Shown here: positions 8,377-17,106 of the stretch, piece after piece
Layout of the letters: the number at the start of each line of letters is the position of its first letter
Numbering within the stretch: position 1 is the first letter of the stretch
Assembly: GCA_938020565.1 (NCBI GenBank)
Contig: CALIHP010000042.1
Coordinates: 1 to 64,000 of the forward strand
Reading direction: 5' to 3'
Origin: an uncultured Anaerolineaceae bacterium
GTDB lineage: Bacteria > Chloroflexota > Anaerolineae > Anaerolineales > Anaerolineaceae
Length of the DNA: 64,000 nt
Translations under genes and position numbers: made by a program
The notes under the pieces: model-generated
Seen by the model: the letters and a program-made list of their open reading frames with translations, nothing else
What the model was told of the DNA's origin: nothing
Database searches by the model: none

Positions 8377-9099
8377 ATGAAAAAACAATTCTTCATCTTT
8401 TTATCGGTACTTGCAGGTATGCTTGCGATCATGTCCCCCGCCGCGGCGCAGAACGGCGCGACGGAATGCGGCAACGGTACAGTGACGGTCGCGTTTACCG
8501 CCCCCGGGAACCTGACGGATTTCACCTGCCTGACCGTTCCGACGGCCGAGCGCGCGCCCGACGGCCAGCCGCTTACCGCGGCGAAACTGGAATCTGCGGC
8601 GGTCGTTTTTAATCAGCTTCGCACCGCGAATCCGATTTCGCCGGAGCTGACCGTCTTTCCCGTTTCCGGGCTCAGCGCCGTCAATTCGGAAATTTACCAG
8701 AAAGCCGTCGACTTGACCGCGCTGATTAATTCGGTGACGACGAACGGAATTGCCGCCGTCACCGGCGACGTTCCCGTCCTCCCGCTGCAGGAAAAGCCGC
8801 AGCTGATGAGCGCGCTGCCAACCGTGTTAACGCCGCAGGGAATCAACGGGCTGCGCTTCCTGACCGCGTTCGACGACGCCTCCGCCGGAGTCACCAATAA
8901 CAACATCGTCTATGCGTTTCAGGGACTTTCCGTCGACGGGCGCAATATCGTCAGCGTCCTCTTCCCGATTCAGCATTCCGCGCTGACCGCGCCGGCGACC
9001 GCTCCGCGCGAATATAACTGGGCGGCGCTTCCGGAAGACGGCTGGACCCCGCGCCTCAGCGATTTAGACGAAATTATCAAGTCAATTACGCTTCGTTGA
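8377..9099 (+). CDS. Secreted protein of unknown function
   Basis: 240 residues. Residues 1-24 are a clean Sec signal peptide (KK, hydrophobic core, cleavage after AAA). The mature part is rich in Thr, Ala and Val and probably beta-rich; no catalytic motif or known domain is recognised. ATG 8377 follows AGGAG at 5 bases. The stop codon overlaps the TTG start of the next gene (TTGA), so the two are translationally coupled and their products probably work together at the membrane. A TACAAT box about 40 bases upstream may be its promoter. Confidence 0.65.
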   Translation: MKKQFFIFLSVLAGMLAIMSPAAAQNGATECGNGTVTVAFTAPGNLTDFTCLTVPTAERAPDGQPLTAAKLESAAVVFNQLRTANPISPELTVFPVSGLSAVNSEIYQKAVDLTALINSVTTNGIAAVTGDVPVLPLQEKPQLMSALPTVLTPQGINGLRFLTAFDDASAGVTNNNIVYAFQGLSVDGRNIVSVLFPIQHSALTAPATAPREYNWAALPEDGWTPRLSDLDEIIKSITLR

Positions 9100-10559
9100 G
9101 CCCTTCCGAAACGCCGGCCGACCCAGCTTCGCAGCAATCGGGAACCGCTTTCCGGTTCCTGTTTGCGTTATGTCTGATCCTTGCCGCGGCGACGGTATGG
9201 ATCGAGCGTGCCGGAGGCCAGACGCTGATCCATACCGTCACGCTTGAAATCACGGAACAGCGTTACGTCAGCGGCCGCCTCATCCGGCCGCTCTCCGCCC
9301 AATCGCTGGATCAGCGAACAGCGGTTTTTACGCTTTCCGAACGCGAGTTTTCACGGTACGATCGTCTCGCGGACGCCGAAAGCTGCGCCGCCTCCGGCCG
9401 GGTCTGCCTGACATCGGACGCCTATACGCAGGGCGATCGCAGCGATTGGGTAACGACGGATTCTGGCGGGACGCCAGCGTCCGAGCTCATAGCCGCCGCC
9501 GTAAACCTTCTCGTTGCACAGCCGTTCGTCCGGGACGACAACGTCGCTGTCCAGCTGATCGGGTTCAGCGCCGGCGAGATCCGGACGTTCCGGTCCGCGT
9601 TGGAAAATACGGCGGCGGTCGTCTGGCTCCCGGACGGGAAAATCGATCAGCAGGAGCGGGACGAGCTGATCGAAATATACGGATCTACCCTGACGATCGC
9701 AGGTCCGGAGCTGCCGCACGGCGCGAAGAATCGGACGCTGGAAAAAGTTCTGTCTGCGCTCGACCCGGAGAGTTCAGCGCGACGCAGTTCCGATCGGCCG
9801 CGCTTCCCGCTGGCGCCCACGCTTGCCGTGCTGTTCCAGCTCGCGCTGCCTGGCGCCTTGATCTGCGCGCTGCCGCGTGCGCAATTCCCGAAGGACGTCG
9901 GATCAAAATCGGGCGGGAAATATTCCGGAGCGGGCGCGCGCGTCTTAGTCTCTGCGTTCGTCCTTGCCGCTTCGACCGGATGTTTTGTCTATCCGCAGGT
10001 AATATTCTCCCGCCCGCGTTTCGTTTCCGATTCGCTCGTCCTCGCGATCGCCGCGGGCTCATTCCTGATCACAGGATACGCCGCCGGGCGAAAACTTCCC
10101 GATCCCTCGTCCGCGCCTGAAGCGAAACCTGTCCGGTTTCTTCCCGCGTTCGTCTGGCTGACGGCGCTGCCGCTCGCGATTTTTTACCTGACCGATAACC
10201 CTTTCCGTGTCGCCGGTCTTGGAAGCGCCCTTCTATATCCGGGTCAGCTGGCTACCGCCGCATGGTACTGGCCCGTTTTCACGCTTTTCGCCGGGTCGCT
10301 CCGCGCCGCCGCAGGAGCCGCGCCAAAAGAAAGAGTCATGCTCGGTCTGATCGCCGTCGGCGCGCCCATTGGCGCGATCCTTCAATCGGGCGCATTTCAC
10401 TCGCCGGCCGCAGCCCTCCTCGCGATCGGGGCGCTCGCCGTCTGGATCGGGGGAAACGTCTATATCGATTATCGACGGCGCTCTTCACGAGGCGCACGCC
10501 TGATCCTGGCGCTGTACGCGGCGATCCTGTTCAGTTCAGGTATAATGATTTCGGTATAG
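9096..10559 (+). CDS. Polytopic membrane protein of unknown function with extracytoplasmic domain
   Basis: 487 residues from TTG 9096, overlapping the preceding stop. One transmembrane helix at about residues 22-37 is followed by some 190 residues predicted outside (a beta segment, then LIAAAVNLLVAQPFVRDDNVAVQLIGFSAGE), and then about seven to nine further helices to the end. The soluble part has no family that I recognise. It is the partner of the secreted protein encoded just before it. The start is uncertain because no strong ribosome binding site is needed with coupled translation. Confidence 0.6.
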   Translation: MSPSETPADPASQQSGTAFRFLFALCLILAAATVWIERAGGQTLIHTVTLEITEQRYVSGRLIRPLSAQSLDQRTAVFTLSEREFSRYDRLADAESCAASGRVCLTSDAYTQGDRSDWVTTDSGGTPASELIAAAVNLLVAQPFVRDDNVAVQLIGFSAGEIRTFRSALENTAAVVWLPDGKIDQQERDELIEIYGSTLTIAGPELPHGAKNRTLEKVLSALDPESSARRSSDRPRFPLAPTLAVLFQLALPGALICALPRAQFPKDVGSKSGGKYSGAGARVLVSAFVLAASTGCFVYPQVIFSRPRFVSDSLVLAIAAGSFLITGYAAGRKLPDPSSAPEAKPVRFLPAFVWLTALPLAIFYLTDNPFRVAGLGSALLYPGQLATAAWYWPVFTLFAGSLRAAAGAAPKERVMLGLIAVGAPIGAILQSGAFHSPAAALLAIGALAVWIGGNVYIDYRRRSSRGARLILALYAAILFSSGIMISV

Positions 10560-10574
10560 GAGACAGGATACGCT

Positions 10575-11066
10575 ATGAAAGAAAATCGCCTTCGCTCTTT
10601 TCTGACCTTTTTCTGCTTTATCGCGCTGTACGCGGCTGGATTCGGATTTCTGATCCTGCGCCTGATCCGCGAGGACGCCGTCGGGCTTTACCGCGGGTCG
10701 CTCGCGCTGCCCGGCTTCTTCCCGTCGCAAACCAACCTCGAAGCATTCTCGCTCATCGCGCTTCTGACGCTGGCGATTTCAAACGCGATCATCGCGCTGG
10801 ACCCGGTTCAGATCAACCGGCGGAAGAACGTCCTGGTCAACAGCCTGATTCTTGCCGGAATGATTTTCTCCTGGTATTTCCTGCTCATCCGTTCGGGAAA
10901 CCTGATCGGGGCGCTCGTAATGACGATCGCCGAATTCCTGGTCAGCCTGATCGTCGTCTCAATGCTCTACCTGGTTGAGCATCGTGCGGGGTATTATTTC
11001 ATCCCGACGCTCCTTTGGGCTTTTTTTCGAATTATTCTGAGTATTTTTCTGGTCGTCCGGAACTGA
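10575..11066 (+). CDS. TspO/MBR-like membrane protein
   Basis: 163 residues and five hydrophobic segments, the TspO size and layout. The last helix region GYYFIPTLLWAFFRIILSIF lines up with the family's A..L.PYLLWV.FA..LN, the best conserved part of TspO, and LPGFFPSQT occupies the place of the usual P.F.PP segment. The tryptophan-rich middle part is poorly conserved, so this is at best a divergent member. TspO proteins bind porphyrins and other hydrophobic molecules in the membrane. ATG 10575 follows AGGAGACAGG. The 3-prime end overlaps the convergent NYN gene by 35 bases. Confidence 0.55.
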   Translation: MKENRLRSFLTFFCFIALYAAGFGFLILRLIREDAVGLYRGSLALPGFFPSQTNLEAFSLIALLTLAISNAIIALDPVQINRRKNVLVNSLILAGMIFSWYFLLIRSGNLIGALVMTIAEFLVSLIVVSMLYLVEHRAGYYFIPTLLWAFFRIILSIFLVVRN

Positions 11067-11529
11067 AAATACCGGCCCAGAACGCGATTTCGTCGTCGCT
11101 GAGGCGCGGCTCGTCGCGCTGCGCCTGAGGTCGGGTCCGACGTTTCGGCGGGTTCCGGAACGCCTCTTCAACCTCGGCCGCGAACGCCTCCGCCGAGATA
11201 ACGCGCGCGCCAAAACTCCTGACCTGAGCCTGGACGCTGCGATCCGACGTCACAACTGTAATCGAATCATTCCTTTTCATTTTCGATACCCGGTAAATCA
11301 GCGCCGCATCGGCACTCGTCCGCTCGCTCGCGAAATGGACCCGGATCGTCCCGACCGTTTCCTCATGCGCAGTTCCGTTTCGTCCCCGATCGAAATAAAC
11401 CTCGATCGTCCGCCCGGTCAGCCTCGCATATTCATTTAATCGTTCTAATAAAGATGCCTCGTCCGTCTCCGCCCGAAGCGACAGCCCCATTTTAGGGATC
11501 AGGTTATGCCCATCGATCAACCATTTCAT
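11032..11529 (-). CDS. NYN domain (YacP-like) ribonuclease
   Basis: 165 residues. The protein opens with MKWLIDGHNLIP, the family's first acidic site, and continues with EVYFDRGRNG, FASERTSADAALIYRV and ITVVTSDRSVQAQVRSFGAR, the four blocks of the YacP/NYN PIN-like nuclease fold with conserved Asp residues. B. subtilis YacP (Rae1) cleaves mRNA at the ribosome; this one could do a similar job, but that is inference. The last 40 residues are polar and probably disordered. A TAAAAT box lies 9 bases before the ATG and no Shine-Dalgarno is visible, so the transcript may be nearly leaderless. Confidence 0.85.
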   Translation of the reverse strand: MKWLIDGHNLIPKMGLSLRAETDEASLLERLNEYARLTGRTIEVYFDRGRNGTAHEETVGTIRVHFASERTSADAALIYRVSKMKRNDSITVVTSDRSVQAQVRSFGARVISAEAFAAEVEEAFRNPPKRRTRPQAQRDEPRLSDDEIAFWAGIFSSGRPEKYSE

Positions 11530-11599
11530 AATACCGTTATTTTACCCGCTGAAGCGTCATCGTCCGCGGCCTCGTAAAAAACCCGCTCCGGATATCGAT

Positions 11600-11605
11600 T
11601 AAAAT
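11600..11605 (+). promoter_or_regulatory. -10 box placed for a leaderless transcript
   Basis: TAAAAT ends 6 bases before ATG 11612, with AATCTC between and no ribosome binding site. Same geometry as at 5179 and 20490. Confidence 0.5.
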
Positions 11606-11611
11606 AATCTC

Positions 11612-12250
11612 ATGAAATCTGCGTTAAAAATTTTACTGATCCTGATCGTCAATATTATTGTCAGCTTTTCAGCCGCGCTGGCGGCTTTATACTGGTGGGA
11701 AAAGACGCAGAGCGACCCGCCTCCGATTTCGGTCGGCGAACTCATCGGCCCGCTCTCTCCGAACGTCTCCGAAGCCGACGCCGCCGTCCCAACGCGCGTC
11801 ATCGCGATCGAACTGGAACCGAACGTCCGGCTGACCGCGATTGCGCTTCCCACTGAGGCGATCTCCAGCGTCGCGGTATCCGACCTCGTCGGCGAATCGG
11901 CCCCGACGCCCGAAGGATTTGTCCCCGTAACGAGGGACCGGCTGGTTTCGATCGTATCCGTATTCGGAATGGGGGACCTGAACAGCGAGACCGTCCGGAT
12001 TCAGTCCAACGCCGACGAAGTCGTCAGCCTCGAAGGCTGGACCATTCAGGACGCAGAGAACAACATCTTTACCTTCCCCGCGATTCAGCTCATCCGTAAA
12101 GGTATTTTTATCGAACTGTATACCCGCTCGGGGCATACGACGCCGTTCGAGCTCTACTGGGACCAACCGGAAGCCCGCTGGCAAAGCGGCGAAACGGTCG
12201 TCCTCAAGGACAGCTCCGGGCAGATCCAGTCGGCCTACCGGATTCCCTGA
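11612..12250 (+). CDS. Membrane-anchored lamin-tail (LTD) domain protein
   Basis: 212 residues. A hydrophobic helix (residues 4-26) serves as signal anchor, followed by a low-complexity linker. Residues about 105-205 read as a lamin-tail domain: VRIQSNADEVVSLEGWTIQD, the FTFPAIQLIRKG strand turn, and LYWDQPEARWQSGETVVLKD with the typical W...G..v.L.d ending. Bacterial LTD domains sit in secreted or surface proteins and bind or scaffold unknown partners. The gene stands alone before dnaX and probably has a leaderless transcript. Confidence 0.75.
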   Translation: MKSALKILLILIVNIIVSFSAALAALYWWEKTQSDPPPISVGELIGPLSPNVSEADAAVPTRVIAIELEPNVRLTAIALPTEAISSVAVSDLVGESAPTPEGFVPVTRDRLVSIVSVFGMGDLNSETVRIQSNADEVVSLEGWTIQDAENNIFTFPAIQLIRKGIFIELYTRSGHTTPFELYWDQPEARWQSGETVVLKDSSGQIQSAYRIP

Positions 12251-12339
12251 CCCCGATACGGTATAATCACAAGGACAGAGAAGAGCTTTTACGAATAAAA
12301 AGCCCCGACGGAAAGCGACAGAAAGGAGAACGTTCATCG

Positions 12340-13953
12340 ATGGCAATTCAGGCGTTATACCGCCGCTGGCGCCCGCAGCATTGGGAAGACTTCGTCGGGC
12401 AGGAACATATCGTCCGCGTCATGCGCAACGCAATCAAATCCAACCGGTTATCGCATGCTTACCTGTTCTCCGGACCGCGCGGGACCGGGAAAACGACGAT
12501 GGCGCGCATGATCGGGCGCGCGGTCAACTGTACCCATGACGATCCCGCAAAGCATCCCTGCGACGAATGCGAAAACTGCCGAGCGGCGTTAGAAGATCGC
12601 TTTCTCGACATCATCGAAATCGACGCCGCCTCGAATACCGGTGTAGACGATATCCGGGACCTGCGCGACAAAATCAACTTCGCGCCGGGGCAGGGGAAAA
12701 TGAAGGTTTATATTATCGACGAGGTCCATATGCTCTCGACGGCGGCGTTCAACGCGCTGCTGAAAACGCTCGAAGAGCCCCCGAGCCACTCGATGTTCAT
12801 TCTGGCGACAACCGAGCTCCAGAAAATTCCGGCGACAGTCCTTTCCCGCTGTCAGCATCATGAATTCCGCCGTTTCCCGACGACAGAAATCAGCCGCTTC
12901 CTTCAGAAGATCTGCGATGCGGAAAACTTTTCGTACGAGCCGGAAGCGCTGACGCTGATCGCGCGGCAGTCAACCGGCGCGATGCGCGACGCGCTTTCGC
13001 TCCTCGACCAGCTTTCCTCGACCGGGGATAAACTGACCCTCGCCATGGCGCAGACGATCTTAGGCGTCGCAACCAGCCAGGCCGTCGTCGAGCTCATCGA
13101 CGCGATCGCTGCAAAAGATACCGCCGCCGGACTGTCTCTCCTGCATGCCGCGATGGACAGCGGAACCGAACCGCGCCAGATCGCCAAGCAGGCCGTCGAA
13201 TACCTGCGCTGGATGCTGAACCTGCGAATGGGGGCCAACGAAACCGTCGACCTTCCGCAGGAATCACGATCAAAGATTGCCGAACAGGCGAAGCGGTTCA
13301 GCGTCGAGCGGCTGGTAACGCTGATCCAGTTCTTCAATCAGGCTGTCGTTGACAGCCGTAGCGGATGGAATCCCGGACTGGACCTGGAAATCGCGCTGGC
13401 GCAAAGCTGCGCGGAGGAGAAACCCGCGCCTCAGCCGGCCGCCGTCCAGCCGCAGCCCGTGCAGAAGCAGCCGCAAGCCGTCCGCGTTGTCGACCGCCCG
13501 CCCGGGCCGCATGCCGAAACCCTTCCGTCGCCGGAAGAACTCGAAAGCGAAGGCATGGACGAGATCGCCGTAACCAGCAAGGTCTATATCCGCAAAGGGA
13601 ACCATCCCGATCCCTCCGTCGCCAAAGACGAGATTATTAAAAACTGGAACGAAATCCGCGGGATCATCCGGGAATATGACCCCGTTTTAGACGCGCTTCT
13701 TTCCCACGCAAAAGTCATGGATGTCAAGGATGGAATTCTGACGCTTTCCTATTCGCATGACACCGCCGCCAACAACATCAACAGCAACGGCAAGCTCCTC
13801 CTTTGGACCAGCGCTGCGATTACAAAAGTCATCGGTAAAAACGTCGGCGTTCGCAGCGCGACCGTTCGCAGCGCCACCGGCAAAACCGGGAACCAGTCGC
13901 TCGTCAGCGCCGCGCTCGAACTCGGCGGAAAGCTCGTCAACGACAAGAAATAA
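12340..13953 (+). CDS. dnaX: DNA polymerase III subunit gamma/tau
   Basis: 537 residues. Clamp-loader AAA+ ATPase: Walker A GPRGTGKT (45-52), zinc-binding Cys64, Cys74, Cys77 and Cys80, Walker B VYIIDEVHML, sensor 1 ILATTE and the arginine finger in TVLSRC. A Pro/Gln-rich linker (about 355-385) leads to a tau-like C-terminal domain of about 130 residues. ATG 12340 follows AAAGGAG at 12 bases. A TATAAT box lies at 12262-12267. No obvious A-rich slippery site was seen near the domain III end, so a separate gamma form made by frameshifting is not supported. It is followed by ybaB and recR in the widespread dnaX-ybaB-recR order. Confidence 0.96.
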   Translation: MAIQALYRRWRPQHWEDFVGQEHIVRVMRNAIKSNRLSHAYLFSGPRGTGKTTMARMIGRAVNCTHDDPAKHPCDECENCRAALEDRFLDIIEIDAASNTGVDDIRDLRDKINFAPGQGKMKVYIIDEVHMLSTAAFNALLKTLEEPPSHSMFILATTELQKIPATVLSRCQHHEFRRFPTTEISRFLQKICDAENFSYEPEALTLIARQSTGAMRDALSLLDQLSSTGDKLTLAMAQTILGVATSQAVVELIDAIAAKDTAAGLSLLHAAMDSGTEPRQIAKQAVEYLRWMLNLRMGANETVDLPQESRSKIAEQAKRFSVERLVTLIQFFNQAVVDSRSGWNPGLDLEIALAQSCAEEKPAPQPAAVQPQPVQKQPQAVRVVDRPPGPHAETLPSPEELESEGMDEIAVTSKVYIRKGNHPDPSVAKDEIIKNWNEIRGIIREYDPVLDALLSHAKVMDVKDGILTLSYSHDTAANNINSNGKLLLWTSAAITKVIGKNVGVRSATVRSATGKTGNQSLVSAALELGGKLVNDKK

Positions 13954-14014
13954 GCCGGAGAGGAAGCTTTTTCCCGGCTCGCAACCTAATAAAAGAAAGA
14001 GGATTTTTTTATTC

Positions 14015-14362
14015 ATGGCAAAAGGATACGGAAAAATCGGCGGTACGGGACGCGCCCCCGGAAATATGAAAGCACAGGTTCAGGCGCTTCAAAAGCAAAT
14101 GCAGGAACAGCAGGCGAAAATCGCGGAGATGGAAACCACGACGACCGTCGGCGGCGGCGCGATTAAGATCACGATGACCGGGAATCAGGTCTGCAAATCG
14201 GTCGTTATCGACCCCGATTTTTTGAAAGACAGCGACGCTGAAACGCTCCAGGATATTCTGCTGAGCGGATTTAACCTGGCGCTCGAACAGAGCAGGAAGC
14301 TTGCTGACGAAAATATGGGCTTTTTAGGAAATACGCTCTCCTCGTTAGGGCTGAACTTCTAA
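14015..14362 (+). CDS. ybaB: YbaB/EbfC family nucleoid-associated protein
   Basis: 115 residues. An N-terminal glycine-rich stretch and coiled-coil helix (MKAQVQALQKQMQEQQAKI) precede the family core TVGGGAIKITMTGNQVCKSV and ALEQSRKLADENMGFL. YbaB forms a tweezer-like dimer that binds DNA. ATG 14015 is chosen because AAAGAAAGAGGA lies about 11 bases upstream and the protein then begins as in the family; the longer open frame runs through the dnaX end. It lies between dnaX and recR, with only 3 bases to recR. Confidence 0.93.
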   Translation: MAKGYGKIGGTGRAPGNMKAQVQALQKQMQEQQAKIAEMETTTTVGGGAIKITMTGNQVCKSVVIDPDFLKDSDAETLQDILLSGFNLALEQSRKLADENMGFLGNTLSSLGLNF

Positions 14363-14365
14363 CGC

Positions 14366-14974
14366 ATGGCGCTCATTCCTGAATCCGTTCAGGCGCTGAT
14401 CGACGCGTTTTCGCGGCTCCCCGGAATCGGACCGCGGACAGCCTCGCGCCTGACGTTCTTCCTGTTGAAAAACGAGAGCGACGCGGGAGAAGCCCTGGCG
14501 GAAGCGCTGACAAAGCTGAAAAGCGAGACGGCTTTCTGTCCCGAGTGCTTCAATATTATGACAGCGGGGAAAGAACGCTGCGATATCTGCGCCTCATCGT
14601 CGCGAGATGAGGACGTTCTCTGCGTCGTCGAATCGCCGATGGACGTAATCGTCCTGGAACAGTCCGGCGGTTATTTCGGAAAATATCATGTCCTTCACGG
14701 CGCGCTGTCGCCGATCGAAGGCGTCAACCCGGAGGACCTCCGCCTCAGCGAGCTGTTCAGCCGCGTTGAGACGGGGAATTTCAGCGAAGTTATCGTCGCG
14801 ACGAATCCGTCAATGGAAGGCGACGCAACTGCGTTGTATATCCGAAAGAAGCTGGAACATCTTTCATCCATACAGTTCTCACGGCTGGCCCGCGGACTTC
14901 CCGTCGGGGGCGAACTCGAATATGCCGACCCGAATACGCTCCTTCGCGCCCTCTCGGGACGGCAGAAATTCTAA
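14366..14974 (+). CDS. recR: Recombination mediator RecR
   Basis: 202 residues, standard length. Helix-hairpin-helix LPGIGPRTASRLTFFLL, zinc finger CPECFNIM...CDIC, Toprim motif VVESPMDVIVLE, and the Walker B-like ATNPSMEGDATALYI, followed by LARGLPVGGELEYAD. RecR works with RecO and RecF to load RecA on gapped DNA. It ends the dnaX-ybaB-recR operon and is followed by a bidirectional terminator. Confidence 0.97.
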   Translation: MALIPESVQALIDAFSRLPGIGPRTASRLTFFLLKNESDAGEALAEALTKLKSETAFCPECFNIMTAGKERCDICASSSRDEDVLCVVESPMDVIVLEQSGGYFGKYHVLHGALSPIEGVNPEDLRLSELFSRVETGNFSEVIVATNPSMEGDATALYIRKKLEHLSSIQFSRLARGLPVGGELEYADPNTLLRALSGRQKF

Positions 14975-15003
14975 GATCCGTCCCCGTCCAGAATAAAATG
15001 AAA

Positions 15004-15041
15004 GAAAGCGTGGAAAATGCTCTGAACGCTTCCACGCTTTC
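15004..15041. terminator. Bidirectional terminator between recR and a convergent gene
   Basis: A perfect 12-base-pair stem (GAAAGCGTGGAA at 15004-15015 with TTCCACGCTTTC at 15030-15041) lies between two converging genes, with pyrimidine-rich tails on both sides. Confidence 0.75.
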
Positions 15042-15062
15042 CTGAATGATCCGGGTTCGCTT

Positions 15063-15731
15063 TTATTTATGCGGGACGTAAATGTATACCGAGAATGGAC
15101 AGAATAATCGTGAATACGTCTCCTCGATATTATTATTGAAAACGCCATGAACTAAATAATACATCGAGTAATACTTTCCGTTCTCGCTCGATTCGTCCTT
15201 CGGCGCTTCCATCCGGATTTTCCAGCGGATCGATTGGCCCGGGTAGACGATTCTCGCCGAATCGTAATCCTTATCAATATCATACGTATACCGTTTCTCG
15301 ATCTCCATTCGCCAGCCGGTATACTGCTGAACGTCGACGTCCGTCGACCAGGCCTGCGTCCCCGTATTCGTAAACGTCACATCAAAATCGAAGTCCTCTC
15401 CCGGATAAAACTGCTGATAAAAATACGGTTTATTAACGCTGACGGCGCAATCGTACGCCTTACGGGCAACGAGGTCATCGGGAAGAACGTGCGGCGTTTG
15501 AGCCACGTTCGGCGTAGCCGTCACCACGATCACGTACGGCGTTTGCGTCGGCTGCGGAATGGGGGGGACGACCGTCGGATTTTGGAGCCGGAGGCGGATA
15601 TTCTGAAGAAGCGGCGCCGCCGGAGTTGGAACGATCGTCTGAGCCTTGACGAACGTCGGCGTCATCAGTCCGAACAGGAATAATAATACGCCGAGCTTAA
15701 ATCCTGTTATTAAATGAGTCCGTTTTTTCAT
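15063..15731 (-). CDS. Secreted protein with NBR1-type Ig-like domain
   Basis: 222 residues from the ATG at 15731, which follows AAAGG at 7 bases. Residues 1-29 form a signal peptide ending in VKAQT. A Pro/Thr-rich linker (to about residue 85) leads to a beta-sandwich domain: YPGEDFDFDVTFTNTGTQAW and YPGQSIRWKIRMEAPK match the NBR1 Ig-like pattern of extended strands with N-T-G-T..W. Such domains are common in secreted Chloroflexota proteins and have no known enzyme function. A terminator shared with recR follows, and it is divergent from the FliB-like gene with 75 bases between starts. Confidence 0.72.
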   Translation of the reverse strand: MKKRTHLITGFKLGVLLFLFGLMTPTFVKAQTIVPTPAAPLLQNIRLRLQNPTVVPPIPQPTQTPYVIVVTATPNVAQTPHVLPDDLVARKAYDCAVSVNKPYFYQQFYPGEDFDFDVTFTNTGTQAWSTDVDVQQYTGWRMEIEKRYTYDIDKDYDSARIVYPGQSIRWKIRMEAPKDESSENGKYYSMYYLVHGVFNNNIEETYSRLFCPFSVYIYVPHK

Positions 15732-15806
15732 AGGATGACCTTTCATTTTCATTTTTCCACGACTATAATATCTTACCGTAAACCTTCCCAAAAAGGTTTA
15801 CGTTCT

Positions 15807-17057
15807 ATGGATAGTGACGAACCCGGCTTGAAAAAAGTTCCCTTAAATTTTCCGATTCGCAGGAAGATCCCCGTGCGTGCGCCAGCAGCAATGGCCTCGT
15901 TCGCCTGCGCGGCGGAGCGCTGCGAATGGACCTGCTGCCATGGGTGGCGGATCCCCGTCGATCCGGCGCATGCAGCGATCTACAAATCCTGGACAGAGAC
16001 AGACGGGACCCAGCCGTTCGCAGGATTCCTCCGCAGTGTCCGCGTTAAACGAGCCGGAAAGCTGACAGCGGAATCGTTCCTGGACCTGCCCGCGGAGCCT
16101 GCCGGGCGCTGCCGTTTCCTGTCCGGAGCGAACCGCTGCCGGCTTCAGGAACGATTCGGCGAAGGCGCGCTGTGCGATAGCTGCGCCCTGTTCCCGCGGC
16201 GGTTGATTCAATTCGACGAACAAACCTGGATGACTGTATCGTTAGCCTGTCCGGAGACCATCCGCAAGCTGATCCTGACGGAAAAGCCTCTGACGCTGAC
16301 GACGATCGAATCGTCTGTGGACCTGAACGCGGATTGGCTGGATACGGATCAGGTCGCTGACAAATCACTACGCGAAATTTTATCAAAGCGCGAGGAGTTT
16401 CTCACGGCATGTTTCAGGATCATCTACGATCCAGGCATACCTTTCCATGAAAAGCTCATCCGTCTCTGTTCCCGGATCGCCGCACTGAACGGCGCCGCGC
16501 CGCCCGCGGTCAACGCCCGTCCGACAGAGGCAGACCTTGGGGCGGCAATTTTATTGCTCGAAAAGAGCTTCAATCCGCCGCCGGGCGGATTTGCAGCCTC
16601 TGTAACGAACGCGGTCAGCGGACTTCTCGGCTCCGGGTTCGATCGCCAGGTCCGGCTGGGCGCGGCGTTCGCCCAGGCGGATCGCTCGTATCTCTCGCCC
16701 TTCTTTGAATCGCAGCCGCGCTGGTTCGAGAACTACCTCGCCGCCATGCTGTACGCCGACGCGCTGACCGAAATCGACGCGTTCGTCCGCCCTGATTATA
16801 CGCTTGCCGACGCGGTCCGAACGACGCAGGCGCGCCTCATCCTGAGCGCGAACCTGCTGACACTCCGGCTCGCCGCCTCCGCCCGTGCGAAAGACGGAAT
16901 ATCGAAGGAAATATTCATGCACTCGATTTACGAAAACGATCGGAACTTTTTCCAGTCGCCCGTAATCGTCGAAAACATACTGAACCGCTGCGCAGCCATA
17001 ATTGAAACCGGGCATATCGTCTTCTTAGGCGATTTCCTGAATCAGCCGGGCCGATAG
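15807..17057 (+). CDS. FliB-like lysine N-methylase (flagellin methylase family)
   Basis: 416 residues. The Cys clusters CEWTCCHGW near residue 38 and CRFLSGANRCRLQERFGEGA then LCDSCALFPR near residue 125 are the family pattern (C..CC and C.L....G...LC..C..FPR). The remainder is helical without other motifs. FliB methylates lysines of flagellin in enterobacteria. No flagellar gene lies in this window, so the target here may be another surface protein. ATG 15807 is preceded by AAAAGG at 9 bases; a TATAAT at 15764 may drive it. Confidence 0.78.
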   Translation: MDSDEPGLKKVPLNFPIRRKIPVRAPAAMASFACAAERCEWTCCHGWRIPVDPAHAAIYKSWTETDGTQPFAGFLRSVRVKRAGKLTAESFLDLPAEPAGRCRFLSGANRCRLQERFGEGALCDSCALFPRRLIQFDEQTWMTVSLACPETIRKLILTEKPLTLTTIESSVDLNADWLDTDQVADKSLREILSKREEFLTACFRIIYDPGIPFHEKLIRLCSRIAALNGAAPPAVNARPTEADLGAAILLLEKSFNPPPGGFAASVTNAVSGLLGSGFDRQVRLGAAFAQADRSYLSPFFESQPRWFENYLAAMLYADALTEIDAFVRPDYTLADAVRTTQARLILSANLLTLRLAASARAKDGISKEIFMHSIYENDRNFFQSPVIVENILNRCAAIIETGHIVFLGDFLNQPGR

Positions 17058-17106
17058 TTCATGTTCTGTTGTCCGGCAAAAAACCTGTGCTGCGTATTTA
17101 TTCTGT

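Noticed and set aside
12340..13953. Programmed frameshift in dnaX producing a gamma form
   Set aside because: No A-AAA-AAG-like slippery run with a following hairpin was seen near the expected position.
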